Of a stretch of DNA of 37,197 bases, positions 23,935 to 33,458 are shown piece after piece (position 1 is the stretch's first letter; each line of letters opens with the position of its first letter). Origin of the DNA: Burkholderia multivorans (lineage in GTDB: Bacteria > Pseudomonadota > Gammaproteobacteria > Burkholderiales > Burkholderiaceae). Under the pieces are notes generated by a model that was given only the letters and a program-made list of their open reading frames with translations, had not been told where the DNA came from and ran no database searches. The translations under genes and the position numbers were made by a program. Where the stretch lies: the NCBI RefSeq assembly GCF_010645215.1, contig NZ_JAAGNW010000027.1, positions 12,140 through 49,336 of the forward strand. The letters run 5' to 3'.

Positions 23935-24324
23935 TCATCCTCCGGCCAGCCTGCGCGCCAGATCGTCGAGCAGCACGCGCGCCGTCGCCACGTTGGTCGC
24001 GACCGGCACGTCGTGCACGTCGCACACGCGCACCAGCGCATTGATGTCGGGATCGTGCGGCTGCGCCGTCATGGGGTCGCGCAGGAACACCACCATGTCG
24101 ACGCGCCCCGACGCCAGCTCGGCGCCGATCTGCTGGTCGCCGCCGAGCGGCCCCGACAGCTTGCGCTCGACCTCGAGCCCGTGCGCGGCGGCGATCCGGC
24201 CGCCCGTCGTGCCGGTCGCGAGCAGCGTGCAGCGCGCGAGCGTGTCGCAGTAGGCGCCCGTCAGCGCGACGATTTCATCCTTCTTGGCATCGTGCGCGAT
24301 CAGCGCAATGCGCGGTACGTTCAT
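23935..24324 (-). CDS. mgsA: Methylglyoxal synthase
   Basis: The 129-residue enzyme converts dihydroxyacetone phosphate to methylglyoxal and phosphate. Residues equivalent to the E. coli active site are present: Asp12 (AHD), the phosphate loop GTTGG (38-42), Asp63 in SGPLGGDQQ, Asp83 in RDP, and His90/Asp93 in QPHDPD. It is shorter than the E. coli enzyme (152) because both termini are trimmed; the core is complete. AGAGGA lies upstream of the ATG. The gene downstream of the SDR (24404) is 79 bases away, so the SDR and mgsA may share a transcript. Confidence 0.95.
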   Translation of the reverse strand: MNVPRIALIAHDAKKDEIVALTGAYCDTLARCTLLATGTTGGRIAAAHGLEVERKLSGPLGGDQQIGAELASGRVDMVVFLRDPMTAQPHDPDINALVRVCDVHDVPVATNVATARVLLDDLARRLAGG

Positions 24325-24403
24325 GCGGGTCGGTCCTCTTGAAGCGAAAAGCGGGCGGCGGCGCGATGCGCCGGCGCCCGGCGAAACCACGATGCATCGC
24401 GGC

Positions 24404-25183
24404 TCAGAACGTGCCCGGATAGGCGCCGCCGTCGAGCAGCCAGTTCTGCCCGGTGATGTAGCCCGCGTGCGCGCTGCACAGGAACGCGCAGGCCGCGCCG
24501 AACTCGTCCGGCTGCCCGAGCCGCCGCGCCGGAATACCCTGCACGCGCCGCGCGCGCATCGTGTCGAGGTCGACCCCGCTCTCGCGCGCCGACGCCTCCA
24601 GCGTGGTGGTGATCCGGTCGGTGTCGAACAGGCCCGGCAGCAGGTTGTTGATCGTCACGTTGTGCTCGGCCACCTTGCGCGAGAGCCCCGCGACGAAGCC
24701 CGTCAGCCCCGAGCGCGCGCCGTTCGACAGCGCGAGCACGTCGATCGGCGCCTTCACGGCCGAACTCGTGATGTTGACGATCCGGCCGAAGCGCCGCCCG
24801 ATCATCCCGTCGATCGTCGCGCGGATCAGCTCGATCGGCGTCAGCATGTTCGCGTCGAGCGCGCGGATCCAGTCGTCGCGGGAAAAATGGCGGAAATCGC
24901 CCGGCGGCGGCCCGCCGGCGTTGGTCACCAGGATGTCCGGCTGCGGACACGCGGCCAGCGCCTGCGCCCGCCCCTCCGGCGTCGTGATGTCGCAGGCGAC
25001 GGCCGTCACCGCGGCGCCGGTGCTCGCGCGGATCGCCTCGGCGGCCGCCTCGAGCGTGTCCGGCGTACGCGCCGCGATCACGAGCTTCACGCCCTCGGCC
25101 GCGAGCGCCTGCGCGCAGCCGCGCCCGAGTCCCTTGCTGGCCGCGCACACGAGCGCGGTGCGTCCTGCGATGCCAAGATCCAT
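24404..25183 (-). CDS. SDR family protein lacking the catalytic Tyr (BKR-like)
   Basis: The 259-residue protein has an SDR fold with a divergent cofactor loop ([10 protein letters not shown], 13-22), NAGG (88-91) and NITSSA (137-142). The segment that should hold YxxxK reads [19 protein letters not shown]: residues 141-170 contain no tyrosine. This matches the BKR-like subgroup whose catalytic tetrad is known to be incomplete (Pseudomonas aeruginosa members included). It may bind NAD(P) with altered chemistry or act without catalysis. The C-terminal [15 protein letters not shown] is normal for SDRs. Confidence 0.9.
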   Translation of the reverse strand: MDLGIAGRTALVCAASKGLGRGCAQALAAEGVKLVIAARTPDTLEAAAEAIRASTGAAVTAVACDITTPEGRAQALAACPQPDILVTNAGGPPPGDFRHFSRDDWIRALDANMLTPIELIRATIDGMIGRRFGRIVNITSSAVKAPIDVLALSNGARSGLTGFVAGLSRKVAEHNVTINNLLPGLFDTDRITTTLEASARESGVDLDTMRARRVQGIPARRLGQPDEFGAACAFLCSAHAGYITGQNWLLDGGAYPGTF

Positions 25184-25378
25184 CTGAGCCCTTCCTTGCC
25201 GGTGTCCGGCCGTGTGTCGGTAGCGGGAAACGGCCGCGCGGCGGGCGCGCGCCGTCGAAACGTCGATAATATCCGGATCGCGCGGCCCATCTTCGGTAAA
25301 CTTACGGCCGTATCGCGCGCAGCCGCCCTCCGGAGCCGGCCGCCGCCCCCGAATCCTTTTTGCCGTCAGGCGCCCGTC

Positions 25379-26029
25379 ATGAAACAGGACAGCCGTTTCC
25401 CCAATCTCTTCATCCTCGACCACCCGCTGATCCAGCACAAGCTCACCCACATGCGCGACAAGGACACGTCGACGCGCACGTTCCGCGAGCTGCTGCGCGA
25501 GATCACGCTGCTGATGGGCTACGAGATCACCCGCAACCTGCCGATCACGACCAAACGGGTCGAAACCCCGCTCGTCGAGATCGACGCGCCCGTGATCGCG
25601 GGCAAGAAGCTCGCGATCGTGCCGGTGCTGCGCGCCGGCGTCGGCATGTCGGACGGCCTGCTCGACCTCGTGCCGTCGGCCCGGGTCGGCCACATCGGCG
25701 TGTACCGCGCCGACGACCACCGCCCGGTCGAGTACCTGGTGCGCCTGCCGGACCTGGAAGACCGCGTGTTCATCCTGTGCGACCCGATGGTCGCGACCGG
25801 CTACTCGGCCGCCTACGCGGTCGACGTGCTCAAGCGCCGCAACGTGCCCGGCGAGCGGATCATGTTCCTCGCGCTGGTCGCGGCGCCCGAGGGCGTGAAG
25901 GTGTTCCAGGACGCGCATCCGGACGTTAAGCTGTATGTCGCCTCGCTCGATTCGCACCTCGACGAGCACGCCTACATCGTGCCGGGCCTCGGCGACGCCG
26001 GCGACCGCCTGTTCGGCACCAAGAACTGA
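25379..26029 (+). CDS. upp: Uracil phosphoribosyltransferase
   Basis: The 216-residue enzyme makes UMP from uracil and PRPP in pyrimidine salvage. It has the family N-terminus ([21 protein letters not shown]), [13 protein letters not shown] and the PRPP loop [10 protein letters not shown], then [16 protein letters not shown], the uracil-binding end. The PRPP loop has Tyr where most family members have Gly (ATGGS). The ATG is at 25379-25381. A 195-base gap to the divergent SDR gene contains the short palindrome TACGGCCGTA (25304-25313), about 65 bases upstream. Confidence 0.97.
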   Translation: MKQDSRFPNLFILDHPLIQHKLTHMRDKDTSTRTFRELLREITLLMGYEITRNLPITTKRVETPLVEIDAPVIAGKKLAIVPVLRAGVGMSDGLLDLVPSARVGHIGVYRADDHRPVEYLVRLPDLEDRVFILCDPMVATGYSAAYAVDVLKRRNVPGERIMFLALVAAPEGVKVFQDAHPDVKLYVASLDSHLDEHAYIVPGLGDAGDRLFGTKN

Positions 26030-26070
26030 GCGCCGGGCGGGCCGCCCCGTCCGGGCGCGGCCCCGCCGCA

Positions 26071-26079
26071 TGATAAAAT
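26071..26079 (+). promoter_or_regulatory. Extended -10 promoter for yebC
   Basis: TGATAAAAT is an extended -10 (TG, one base, TAAAAT) about 115 bases before the yebC ATG; the -35 region is G/C-rich and not conserved. It is the only promoter-like A/T-rich site between upp and yebC. Confidence 0.55.
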
Positions 26080-26194
26080 CACGCTCCACCCGACACCGGG
26101 CGGCCCCGGGCGCACGCCCCTGCCGCGGCCGCGGGACTCAACGACAGATAGCTAAAACGCCTGCGCGGAATGTGCGCGGGTGACGGAGAAAGGT

Positions 26195-26923
26195 ATGGCT
26201 GGTCATTCGAAATGGGCCAACATCAAGCATAAGAAAGCCGCTGCCGATGCGAAGCGCGGCAAGGTCTGGACCCGCCTGATCAAGGAAATCCAGGTGGCCG
26301 CGCGCCTCGGCGGCGGCGATCCGGGCTCGAATCCGCGCCTGCGGCTCGCGGTCGACAAGGCAGCCGACGCGAACATGCCGAAGGACAACGTCAAGCGCGC
26401 GATCGACCGCGGCGTCGGCGGCGCGGACGGCGCGAACTACGAGGAAATCCGCTACGAAGGCTACGGCATCGGCGGCGCCGCGATCATCGTCGACACGCTG
26501 ACCGACAACCGCGTGCGCACGGTCGCCGAAGTCCGGCACGCGTTCTCGAAGTACGGCGGCAACATGGGCACCGACGGTTCGGTGGCGTTCATGTTCGATC
26601 ACGTCGGCCAGTTCCTGTTCGCGCCCGGCACCTCGGAAGACGCGCTGATGGAAGCCGCGCTCGAAGCGGGCGCCGACGACGTCAACACGAACGACGACGG
26701 CAGCATCGAAGTGCTGTGCGACTGGCAGGCGTTCTCGCAGGTGAAGGACACGCTCGAGGCGGCCGGCTTCAAGGCCGAACTCGCCGAAGTGACGATGAAG
26801 CCGCAGAACGAAGTCGAATTCACCGGCGACGACGCGGTGAAGATGCAGAAGCTCCTCGACGTGCTCGAAGACCTCGACGACGTCCAGGAGGTGTACACGA
26901 ACGCCGTCAGCGCCGGGGAATAA
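26195..26923 (+). CDS. yebC: YebC/PmpR family translation/DNA-binding protein
   Basis: The 242-residue protein begins [23 protein letters not shown], the invariant start of the family, and continues with the conserved [13 protein letters not shown]-type block ([12 protein letters not shown]), YEGYG and [14 protein letters not shown]. Family members are described as transcription regulators (PmpR) and more recently as factors that help ribosomes through proline-rich stretches. The ATG is preceded by GGAGAAAGGT. In many bacteria yebC neighbours ruvC; here it sits between upp and purD. Confidence 0.97.
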   Translation: MAGHSKWANIKHKKAAADAKRGKVWTRLIKEIQVAARLGGGDPGSNPRLRLAVDKAADANMPKDNVKRAIDRGVGGADGANYEEIRYEGYGIGGAAIIVDTLTDNRVRTVAEVRHAFSKYGGNMGTDGSVAFMFDHVGQFLFAPGTSEDALMEAALEAGADDVNTNDDGSIEVLCDWQAFSQVKDTLEAAGFKAELAEVTMKPQNEVEFTGDDAVKMQKLLDVLEDLDDVQEVYTNAVSAGE

Positions 26924-26970
26924 GCATGACGCCGCCCGCTCGCGCGCGACGCGGCGGCCGGACCGATTTC

Positions 26971-27003
26971 GCGGCCGGCGCGTCCGACAGGCGCGCCGGC
27001 CGC
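26971..27003 (+). terminator. Strong hairpin between yebC and purD
   Basis: GCGGCCGGCGCG (26971-26982) pairs perfectly with CGCGCCGGCCGC (26992-27003) over a nine-base loop. The following CCCAATTCTT is only weakly T-rich, so it could be an attenuator, a stable 3' end for yebC or a partial terminator. purD starts 28 bases later. Confidence 0.45.
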
Positions 27004-27030
27004 CCCAATTCTTAGTCTGCGGGGAATCCC

Positions 27031-28308
27031 ATGAAACTACTCGTCGTCGGCTCCGGCGGCCGCGAACATGCGCTGGCCTGGAAGCTCGCCCAGTCGCCGC
27101 GCGTCCAGCTCGTCTACGTTGCTCCCGGCAACGGCGGCACCGCGCAGGACGAGCGCCTGAAGAACATCGACCTCACCTCGCTCGAGGACCTCGCCGACTT
27201 CGCCGAGGCCGAGCAGGTCGCGTTCACGCTGGTCGGCCCGGAAGCGCCGCTGGCGGCGGGCATCGTCAACCTGTTCCGCGCGCGCGGCCTCAAGGTGTTC
27301 GGCCCGACCCGCGAGGCAGCCCAGCTCGAAAGCTCGAAGGATTTCGCGAAAGCGTTCATGAAACGCCACGGGATCCCGACCGCCGATTACGAAACCTTCT
27401 CCGACGCGGCCGCCGCGCACGCGTACCTCGACGCGAAAGGCGCGCCGATCGTGGTGAAGGCCGACGGCCTCGCCGCCGGCAAGGGCGTGGTGGTCGCGAT
27501 GACGGCCGAGGAGGCGCACGCGGCCGTCGACATGATGCTGTCCGGCAACAAGCTCGGCGATGCCGGCGCGCGCGTCGTGATCGAGGAATTCCTCGACGGC
27601 GAGGAAGCGAGCTTCATCGTGATGGTCGACGGCAAGCATGCGCTCGCGCTCGCGTCGAGCCAGGACCACAAGCGCCTGCTCGACGAGGACCGCGGCCCGA
27701 ACACGGGCGGCATGGGCGCCTACTCGCCCGCGCCGATCGTCACGCCGCAGATGCACGCGCGCGTGATGCGCGAGATCATCATGCCGACCGTGCGCGGCAT
27801 GGAGAAGGACGGCATCCGCTTCACCGGCTTCCTGTACGCGGGCCTGATGATCGACAAGGACGGCAATCCGCGCACGCTCGAATTCAACTGCCGCATGGGC
27901 GACCCCGAAACCCAGCCGATCATGGCGCGCCTGAAGAGCGATTTCTCGAAGGTCGTCGAACAGGCGATCGCGGGCACGCTCGACACCGTCGAACTCGACT
28001 GGGACCGCCGCACCGCGCTCGGCGTCGTGCTCGCCGCGCACGGCTATCCCGACACGCCGCGCAAGGGCGACCGCATCAACGGCATCCCCGAGGAAGCGCC
28101 GCACGCGATCACCTTCCACGCGGGCACCTCCTACGACGGCGACAAGCTCGTCACCTCGGGCGGCCGCGTGCTGTGCGTGGTCGGGCTCGCCGACTCGGTG
28201 CGCGGCGCCCAGCAGGCCGCCTACGAAGCGATCAACCAGATCCACTTCGAAGGCATGCAGTATCGTCGCGACATCGGCTACCGCGCGCTGAGCCGCAAGC
28301 CGGCCTGA
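27031..28308 (+). CDS. purD: Phosphoribosylamine-glycine ligase (GAR synthetase)
   Basis: The 425-residue ATP-grasp enzyme catalyses the second step of purine synthesis. It begins MKLLVVGSGGREHALAWKL and has APGNGGTA, the ATP-grasp lysine segment VVKADGLAAGKGVVVA, GPNTGGMGAYSPAP and EFNCRMGDPETQPIM, all diagnostic. The gene is complete. It is followed by a 10-bp GC hairpin at 28326-28349. Confidence 0.98.
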   Translation: MKLLVVGSGGREHALAWKLAQSPRVQLVYVAPGNGGTAQDERLKNIDLTSLEDLADFAEAEQVAFTLVGPEAPLAAGIVNLFRARGLKVFGPTREAAQLESSKDFAKAFMKRHGIPTADYETFSDAAAAHAYLDAKGAPIVVKADGLAAGKGVVVAMTAEEAHAAVDMMLSGNKLGDAGARVVIEEFLDGEEASFIVMVDGKHALALASSQDHKRLLDEDRGPNTGGMGAYSPAPIVTPQMHARVMREIIMPTVRGMEKDGIRFTGFLYAGLMIDKDGNPRTLEFNCRMGDPETQPIMARLKSDFSKVVEQAIAGTLDTVELDWDRRTALGVVLAAHGYPDTPRKGDRINGIPEEAPHAITFHAGTSYDGDKLVTSGGRVLCVVGLADSVRGAQQAAYEAINQIHFEGMQYRRDIGYRALSRKPA

Positions 28309-28325
28309 CGCGCCGTATCCGTTCC

Positions 28326-28349
28326 GGCGCCGCCCGAGCGGGCGGCGCC
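28326..28349 (+). terminator. GC hairpin after purD
   Basis: GGCGCCGCCC (28326-28335) and GGGCGGCGCC (28340-28349) form a perfect 10-bp stem with a four-base loop, 17 bases after the purD stop. The next bases (CCTGTTCTG) are not a T-tract, so termination would be inefficient or Rho-aided. Confidence 0.45.
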
Positions 28350-28397
28350 CCTGTTCTGCCGGGGTTCGCTAGAATGCCCGGCAGATGCTTTTTGAAC

Positions 28398-28420
28398 GGC
28401 GCCCTCGAAAAAAGGGCGCC
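28398..28420 (+). other. Hairpin in the hemF leader
   Basis: GGCGCCC (28398-28404) and GGGCGCC (28414-28420) form a 7-bp stem with an A-rich nine-base loop, ending 12 bases before the hemF ATG. No Shine-Dalgarno is seen between stem and start, so the structure may affect ribosome loading. Confidence 0.4.
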
Positions 28421-28432
28421 ATCCGTACCCAG

Positions 28433-29356
28433 ATGACCGATTCGACTTACGACGTCCCCCGCGTGCGCGCCTATCTGCAGGGGCTGCAAACCCGCATCGC
28501 CGACGCGCTTGGCGCCTTCGACGGCGAGCCGCTCGCGACCGATGCGTGGCAGCGCGGCCCCGGCGAGCGCCTGCGCGGCGGCGGCTGCACGCGGATCCTC
28601 GAAGAAGGCCGCTTCTTCGAGCGCGCGGGCATCGGCTTTTCCGACGTCGCGGGCGACGCGCTGCCGGCCTCCGCGAGCGCCGCGCGGCCGCAGCTCGCCG
28701 GGCGCGGCTTCGAGGCGCTCGGGGTGTCGCTGGTGCTGCATCCGCGCAACCCGCACTGCCCGACCGTGCACATGAACGTGCGCATGCTGATCGCGACCAA
28801 GGCCGGCGAAGCGCCGATCTTCTGGTTCGGCGGCGGCATGGACCTGACGCCGATCTACGGCTACGAGGAAGACGCGCAGCACTTCCACCGCACCTGCCGC
28901 GCGGCGCTCGATCCGTTCGGCGTCGAGCTGTACCCGCGCTTCAAGACCTGGTGCGACGAGTACTTCTTCCTCAAGCACCGCAACGAGGCGCGCGGGATCG
29001 GCGGGATCTTCTTCGACGATTTCGCCGAACCGGGCTTCGAGCGCGCGTTCGAACTGATGCAAAGCGTCGGCGACGCGTTCCTGCCGTCCTACCTGCCGAT
29101 CCTCGAGCGCCGCCGCGACACGCCGTACGGCGAGCGCGAACGCGCGTTCCAGGGCTACCGGCGCGGCCGCTATGTGGAGTTCAACCTCGTGTTCGACCGC
29201 GGCACGCTGTTCGGGCTGCAAAGCGGCGGCCGGACCGAATCGATCCTGATGTCGATGCCGCCGACGGCGAACTGGCGCTATGACTGGCAGCCCGAGCCGG
29301 GCACGCCGGAGGCGCGCCTCTACAGCGATTTCCTGGTGCCGCGCGACTGGGCGTAA
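28433..29356 (+). CDS. hemF: Oxygen-dependent coproporphyrinogen-III oxidase
   Basis: The 307-residue enzyme decarboxylates coproporphyrinogen III to protoporphyrinogen IX with O2 in haem synthesis. Diagnostic segments are [55 protein letters not shown] and [31 protein letters not shown]. The start at ATG 28433 gives the usual N-terminus for the family (E. coli 299 residues); an in-frame ATG at 28385 would add 16 basic residues. It is followed 38 bases later by the nadD start region. Confidence 0.97.
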   Translation: MTDSTYDVPRVRAYLQGLQTRIADALGAFDGEPLATDAWQRGPGERLRGGGCTRILEEGRFFERAGIGFSDVAGDALPASASAARPQLAGRGFEALGVSLVLHPRNPHCPTVHMNVRMLIATKAGEAPIFWFGGGMDLTPIYGYEEDAQHFHRTCRAALDPFGVELYPRFKTWCDEYFFLKHRNEARGIGGIFFDDFAEPGFERAFELMQSVGDAFLPSYLPILERRRDTPYGERERAFQGYRRGRYVEFNLVFDRGTLFGLQSGGRTESILMSMPPTANWRYDWQPEPGTPEARLYSDFLVPRDWA

Positions 29357-29393
29357 GCCCGTCCGCCCCTTCGAACCCAGCCGAGGACGCGTT

Positions 29394-30095
29394 CTGGACA
29401 CTTCCGCCCGCCCCACCCCGCTGCCACGCCGAATCGGCATCCTGGGCGGCACGTTCGATCCGATCCACGACGGTCATCTCGCGCTCGCGCGCCGCTTCGC
29501 GGGGCTGCTCGCGCTGACCGAACTGGTGCTGATGCCGGCCGGCCAGCCGTACCAGAAGAGCGGCGTGTCGGCGGCCGATCACCGGCTCGCGATGACCCGC
29601 GCCGCCGCCGGCTCGCTGGTGCTGCCGGGCGTCGAGGTCAGCGTCGCGACCGACGAGATCGACCACGCCGGCCCGACCTATACGGTCGAGACGCTCGAGC
29701 GCTGGCGCGCGCGGATCGGCCCCGACGCGTCGCTCACGCTGCTGATCGGCGCGGACCAACTCGTGCGGCTCGATACCTGGCGCGACTGGCCGCGCCTGTT
29801 CGAGTTCGCGCACATCGGCGCCGCGAGCCGCCCGGGTTTCGACCTGGGCGCCGCGTCGCCGGCCGTCGCGCGCGAAATCGCGCGGCGCGCAGCCGGCCCG
29901 GAGGCGTTGCAGACCCGCGCCGCCGGCCGCCTGCTGATCGACACGGCGCTCGCGTTCGACGTCGCCGCGACCGACATCCGCGCGCACCTGCGCGAATGCA
30001 TCGCGCGGCGCGACCGGATGCCGGGCGCCTCGGCCGAACACGTCCCCGCCGCCGTGTGGGCCTATATTCTTCAACATCGTCTCTACCACCCCTGA
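29394..30095 (+). CDS. nadD: Nicotinate-nucleotide adenylyltransferase
   Basis: The protein (about 233 residues from CTG 29394) makes deamido-NAD from nicotinate mononucleotide and ATP. It has [15 protein letters not shown] with the HxGH nucleotidyltransferase motif, [23 protein letters not shown] and [17 protein letters not shown]. No ATG, GTG or TTG lies in frame between the hemF stop and the conserved core. CTG 29394 has GAGGA six bases upstream and fits the expected length; the nearest ATG is 29280, inside hemF. The CTG start is inference. It is first in the unit nadD-rsfS-rlmH-maf-rng. Confidence 0.93.
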   Translation: MDTSARPTPLPRRIGILGGTFDPIHDGHLALARRFAGLLALTELVLMPAGQPYQKSGVSAADHRLAMTRAAAGSLVLPGVEVSVATDEIDHAGPTYTVETLERWRARIGPDASLTLLIGADQLVRLDTWRDWPRLFEFAHIGAASRPGFDLGAASPAVAREIARRAAGPEALQTRAAGRLLIDTALAFDVAATDIRAHLRECIARRDRMPGASAEHVPAAVWAYILQHRLYHP

Positions 30096-30100
30096 ATTCC

Positions 30101-30547
30101 ATGGATATCCGCAAACTCCAACGCGTCATCGTCGACGCCCTCGAAGACGTCAAGGCGCAAGACATCAAAGTCTTCAACACCAGCCACCTGACCGAGCTGT
30201 TCGACCGCGTGATCGTCGCATCGGGCACCTCGAACCGCCAGACCAAGGCGCTTGCGTCGAACGTGCGCGACGAGGTCAAGAAGGCGGGCGGCGACATCGT
30301 CAGCTCCGAAGGCGAGGAAACCGGCGAATGGGTGCTGGTCGACTGCGGCGACGCGGTCGTGCACATCCTGCAACCGGCGCTGCGCCAGTACTACAACCTC
30401 GAGGAGATCTGGGGCGACAAGCCGGTCCGGATCAAGCTCGGCGGCAACGCGCCCGCGCGCCCCAGCGAGCCGCTCGACGGGGACGACGAGGACGAGGACG
30501 CCGCCCCGGCGCCCGCGCGCAAGCAACCGGCCAGCCGCCGCCGTTGA
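30101..30547 (+). CDS. rsfS: Ribosomal silencing factor RsfS
   Basis: The 148-residue protein (DUF143) binds ribosomal protein uL14 and blocks subunit joining in stationary phase. It begins [20 protein letters not shown] and has [39 protein letters not shown] and YNLEEIWGD, the family core. The C-terminal ~35 residues are an extension of acidic residues followed by Ala/Pro/Arg that is probably disordered. The ATG is five bases after the nadD stop. Confidence 0.96.
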   Translation: MDIRKLQRVIVDALEDVKAQDIKVFNTSHLTELFDRVIVASGTSNRQTKALASNVRDEVKKAGGDIVSSEGEETGEWVLVDCGDAVVHILQPALRQYYNLEEIWGDKPVRIKLGGNAPARPSEPLDGDDEDEDAAPAPARKQPASRRR

Positions 30548-30563
30548 GTCGCGTGCGGTCCGC

Positions 30564-31034
30564 ATGAAACTGCATATCCTCGCGGTCGGCCACAAGATGC
30601 CCGGCTGGATCGCGACCGGCTTCGACGAATACGCGAAGCGGATGCCGCCCGAACTGCGCCTCGAGTTGCGCGAGATCAAGCCCGAGCTGCGCTCGGGCGG
30701 CCGCAGCGCGGAAAGCGTGATGGCCGCCGAGCGGCAGAGGATCGAGGCCGCGCTGCCCAAGCAGGCCCGTCTCGTCGCGCTCGACGAGCGCGGCCGCGAC
30801 TGGACCACGATGCAGCTCGCGCAGGCGCTGCCCGAGTGGCAGCAGGACGGCCGCGACGTCGCGTTCGTGATCGGCGGCGCCGACGGCCTCGACCCGGCGC
30901 TGAAAGCGCGCGCCGACGTGCTGCTGCGCGTGTCGAGCCTCACCCTGCCGCACGGCATGGTGCGCGTGCTGCTCGCCGAACAGCTTTACCGCGCGTGGAG
31001 CATCACGCAGAATCACCCCTACCATCGCGCGTGA
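30564..31034 (+). CDS. rlmH: 23S rRNA pseudouridine-1915 N3-methyltransferase
   Basis: The 156-residue SPOUT methyltransferase modifies pseudouridine 1915 of 23S rRNA. It has [15 protein letters not shown], the knot region [11 protein letters not shown] and the C-terminal [20 protein letters not shown]...NHPYHR, which carries the SAM site and the conserved YHR tail. It starts 16 bases after rsfS. Confidence 0.97.
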   Translation: MKLHILAVGHKMPGWIATGFDEYAKRMPPELRLELREIKPELRSGGRSAESVMAAERQRIEAALPKQARLVALDERGRDWTTMQLAQALPEWQQDGRDVAFVIGGADGLDPALKARADVLLRVSSLTLPHGMVRVLLAEQLYRAWSITQNHPYHRA

Positions 31035-31083
31035 CGCGGCGTCCTCGGACGCGCGCCGCGCGCCAACCGAGAATCCGACCGCC

Positions 31084-31707
31084 ATGCCCGCCGCCCCCGC
31101 CTTCCCGTTCATCTATCTCGCCTCGCAAAGCCCGCGCCGCCAGGAGCTGCTGAACCAGCTCGGGGTGCGCTTCGAACTGCTGTTGCCGCACGCCGACGAG
31201 GATGCCGAGGCGCTCGAGGCCGAGCTGCCCGGCGAACCGGCGGACCGTTACGTGCAGCGGGTCTGCGTCGCGAAAGCGGAAGCCGCGCGGGCGCGGCGCG
31301 TCGCGCGCGGTCTGCCGGCCGCGCCCGTGCTGGTCGCCGACACCACCGTGACGATCGACGGCGCGATCCTCGGCAAGCCCGCCGACGCGGCCGACGCGCT
31401 CGCGATGCTGGGCCGCCTCGCCGGCCGCTCGCACGAAGTCCTGACCGCGCTCGCGGTGATCGACGCGGGCGGCGCACTGCTGCCGCCCGCGCTGTCGCGC
31501 TCCGTGGTGCGCTTCGCGCCGGCCGCGCCCGACGCGCTGCAGCGCTACGTGGACAGCGGCGAACCGTTCGGCAAGGCAGGCGCGTATGCGATCCAGGGAC
31601 GCGCCGCCGAATTCGTCGAGCGGATCGACGGATCCCATTCGGGTATCATGGGTCTGCCCCTTTTTGAGACCGCGGCGCTGCTGCGCGCGGCGGACGTCGC
31701 CTTCTGA
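31084..31707 (+). CDS. maf: Maf-like nucleotide pyrophosphatase
   Basis: The 207-residue protein has the Maf signatures [14 protein letters not shown] at the N-terminus, VLVADTTV with the catalytic Asp, GKPADAADA and KAGAYAIQG. Its place next to rng and the ADTTV motif fit the YhdE branch (dTTP/UTP pyrophosphatase), which cleans non-canonical or excess nucleotides. It is cotranscribed with rlmH (49-base gap) and rng (8-base gap). Confidence 0.95.
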   Translation: MPAAPAFPFIYLASQSPRRQELLNQLGVRFELLLPHADEDAEALEAELPGEPADRYVQRVCVAKAEAARARRVARGLPAAPVLVADTTVTIDGAILGKPADAADALAMLGRLAGRSHEVLTALAVIDAGGALLPPALSRSVVRFAPAAPDALQRYVDSGEPFGKAGAYAIQGRAAEFVERIDGSHSGIMGLPLFETAALLRAADVAF

Positions 31708-31715
31708 ACCCGACC

Positions 31716-33185
31716 ATGAACGAAGAAATCCTGATCAATCTCACGCCCCAGGAAACGCGGGTGGCACTCGTGCAGCAAGGCGCCGTGCAGGAGCTTCACG
31801 TCGAGCGCACGCTGTCGCGCGGGCGCGTCGGCAACATCTACCTCGGCAAGGTGGTGCGCGTGCTGCCCGGCATGCAGTCCGCGTTCATCGACATCGGGCT
31901 CGAGCGCGCCGCGTTCCTGCACGTGGCCGACATCTGGCAGCCGCGGCTCGCGGGCGACACGCAGTCCACGCCGGCGCACCAGCCGATCGAGAAGACGGTG
32001 TTCGAAGGCCAGACGCTGATGGTGCAGGTGATCAAGGATCCGATCGGCACGAAGGGCGCGCGGCTGTCGACGCAGGTGAGCATTGCGGGCCGCACGCTCG
32101 TGTACCTGCCGCAGGAACCGCACATCGGCATCTCGCAGAAGATCGAGAGCGAGGCCGAGCGCGAGGCGGTGCGCGCGCGGCTGACCGCCGTGATCCCGGC
32201 CGAGGAGAAAGGCGGCTATATCGTGCGCACGATCGCGGAAGACGCGACGGGCGACGAGCTGGCGGCCGACGTCGCGTACCTGCGCAAGACCTGGGCGACG
32301 ATCGTCGCGCAGGCGCAGCGGCTGCCGGCGACGAGCGTGCTCTATCAGGATCTCGATCTCGCGCAGCGCGTGCTGCGCGACTTCGCGAACGACGACACGT
32401 CGCGGATCCAGGTCGATTCGCGCGAGACCTACCAGCGGCTCGCCGAGTTCGCGGCCGAGTTCACGCCGGCGGTGAGCCCGAAGCTGCACCACTACACCGG
32501 CGAGCGGCCGCTGTTCGACCTGTACAACATCGAGTCGGAGATCCTGCGCGCGCTGTCGCGGCGGGTCGACCTGAAGTCGGGCGGCTATTTGATGATCGAC
32601 CAGACCGAGGCGATGACGACGATCGACGTCAACACGGGCGGCTACGTCGGCGCGCGCAACTTCGACGACACGATCTTCAAGACCAACCTGGAAGCCGCGC
32701 ACACGATCGCGCGGCAGCTGCGGCTGCGCAACCTGGGCGGGATCATCATCATCGATTTCATCGACATGGAGAACGCCGAGCATCGCGACGCCGTGCTGAG
32801 CGAGCTGAAGAAAGCGCTCTCGCGCGACCGCACGCGGGTGACCGTGAACGGGTTCTCGCAGCTCGGGCTCGTGGAGATGACCCGCAAGCGCACCCGCGAA
32901 TCGCTCGCGCACGTGCTGTGCGAGCCGTGCCCGACTTGCCAGGGCAAGGGACAGGTGAAGACTTCGCGCACGGTGTGCTACGACGTGCTGCGTGAAATCC
33001 TGCGCGAGTCGCGGCAGTTCAATCCGAGGGAATTCCGCGTGATCGCGTCGCAGCAGGTGATCGATCTGTTCCTCGACGAGGAATCGCAGCATCTGGCGAT
33101 GCTGATCGATTTCATCGGGAAGCCGGTGTCGTTGCAGGTGGAGTCGAATCTGAGTCAGGAGCAGTATGACATCGTTTTGATGTGA
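31716..33185 (+). CDS. rng: Ribonuclease G
   Basis: The 489-residue endoribonuclease has an S1 RNA-binding domain (about residues 36-125), the RNase E/G catalytic core with Asp304 (TIDVNTG) and Asp347 (IIIIDFID) for Mg2+, and the zinc-link CPTC (405-408). It processes 16S rRNA 5' ends and decays mRNA. The last ~15 codons use AGT, TAT, GTT and TTG, unlike the G/C-ending codons of the rest of the gene. Diverged copies of this 3' end occur twice downstream (34212, 35287), so the native end was probably replaced by an incoming element. Confidence 0.97.
   Translation: MNEEILINLTPQETRVALVQQGAVQELHVERTLSRGRVGNIYLGKVVRVLPGMQSAFIDIGLERAAFLHVADIWQPRLAGDTQSTPAHQPIEKTVFEGQTLMVQVIKDPIGTKGARLSTQVSIAGRTLVYLPQEPHIGISQKIESEAEREAVRARLTAVIPAEEKGGYIVRTIAEDATGDELAADVAYLRKTWATIVAQAQRLPATSVLYQDLDLAQRVLRDFANDDTSRIQVDSRETYQRLAEFAAEFTPAVSPKLHHYTGERPLFDLYNIESEILRALSRRVDLKSGGYLMIDQTEAMTTIDVNTGGYVGARNFDDTIFKTNLEAAHTIARQLRLRNLGGIIIIDFIDMENAEHRDAVLSELKKALSRDRTRVTVNGFSQLGLVEMTRKRTRESLAHVLCEPCPTCQGKGQVKTSRTVCYDVLREILRESRQFNPREFRVIASQQVIDLFLDEESQHLAMLIDFIGKPVSLQVESNLSQEQYDIVLM
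33141..33185 (+). repeat. rng 3' end, copy 1 (native; candidate attachment site)
   Basis: This is the coding end of rng: ...EQYDIVLM-stop. It is the reference for two diverged copies downstream. Its third positions are A/T-richer than the rest of rng, as expected if it came with an inserted element. Confidence 0.65.
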
Positions 33186-33236
33186 GTCTGCCGAGAGCCG
33201 CCGAATTCCGATCAATACAAAATAATTCTTTTATAT

Positions 33237-33440
33237 TCACGTATAGACGAAATCACCGATCCTAGGCGATCCCTTGCCATCCATATCAAGCGCGCCTGAA
33301 ATGTGTAGCTGCGGGAGGGACGCAATGGCTGCTTGCAATATGGACGTCGTGTCAGATCTTGAGCTGAGACGATGGATCCGAGACAAGCTGCCTGTCGCAA
33401 AATCTGACGACGGCGGCTCGAGGCAGGCGATAGCGAGCAT
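33237..33440 (-). CDS. Small ORF of unknown function downstream of the antitoxin (uncertain)
   Basis: A 67-residue minus-strand frame starts at ATG 33440 just after the HTH antitoxin stop and ends ...GDFVYT. It contains LQAAIASLPQLHISGALDMDG, which looks protein-like, but there is no Shine-Dalgarno and no family I recognise. A 40-residue plus-strand frame (33325-33447, with GGGAGG before its ATG) competes for the same DNA. Either could be real, or both could be remnants. The rest of 33186-33458 is A/T-rich with a CGATCC direct repeat (33260-33274). Confidence 0.25.
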   Translation of the reverse strand: MLAIACLEPPSSDFATGSLSRIHRLSSRSDTTSILQAAIASLPQLHISGALDMDGKGSPRIGDFVYT

Positions 33441-33458
33441 CAAATGATCACGGCCGAA

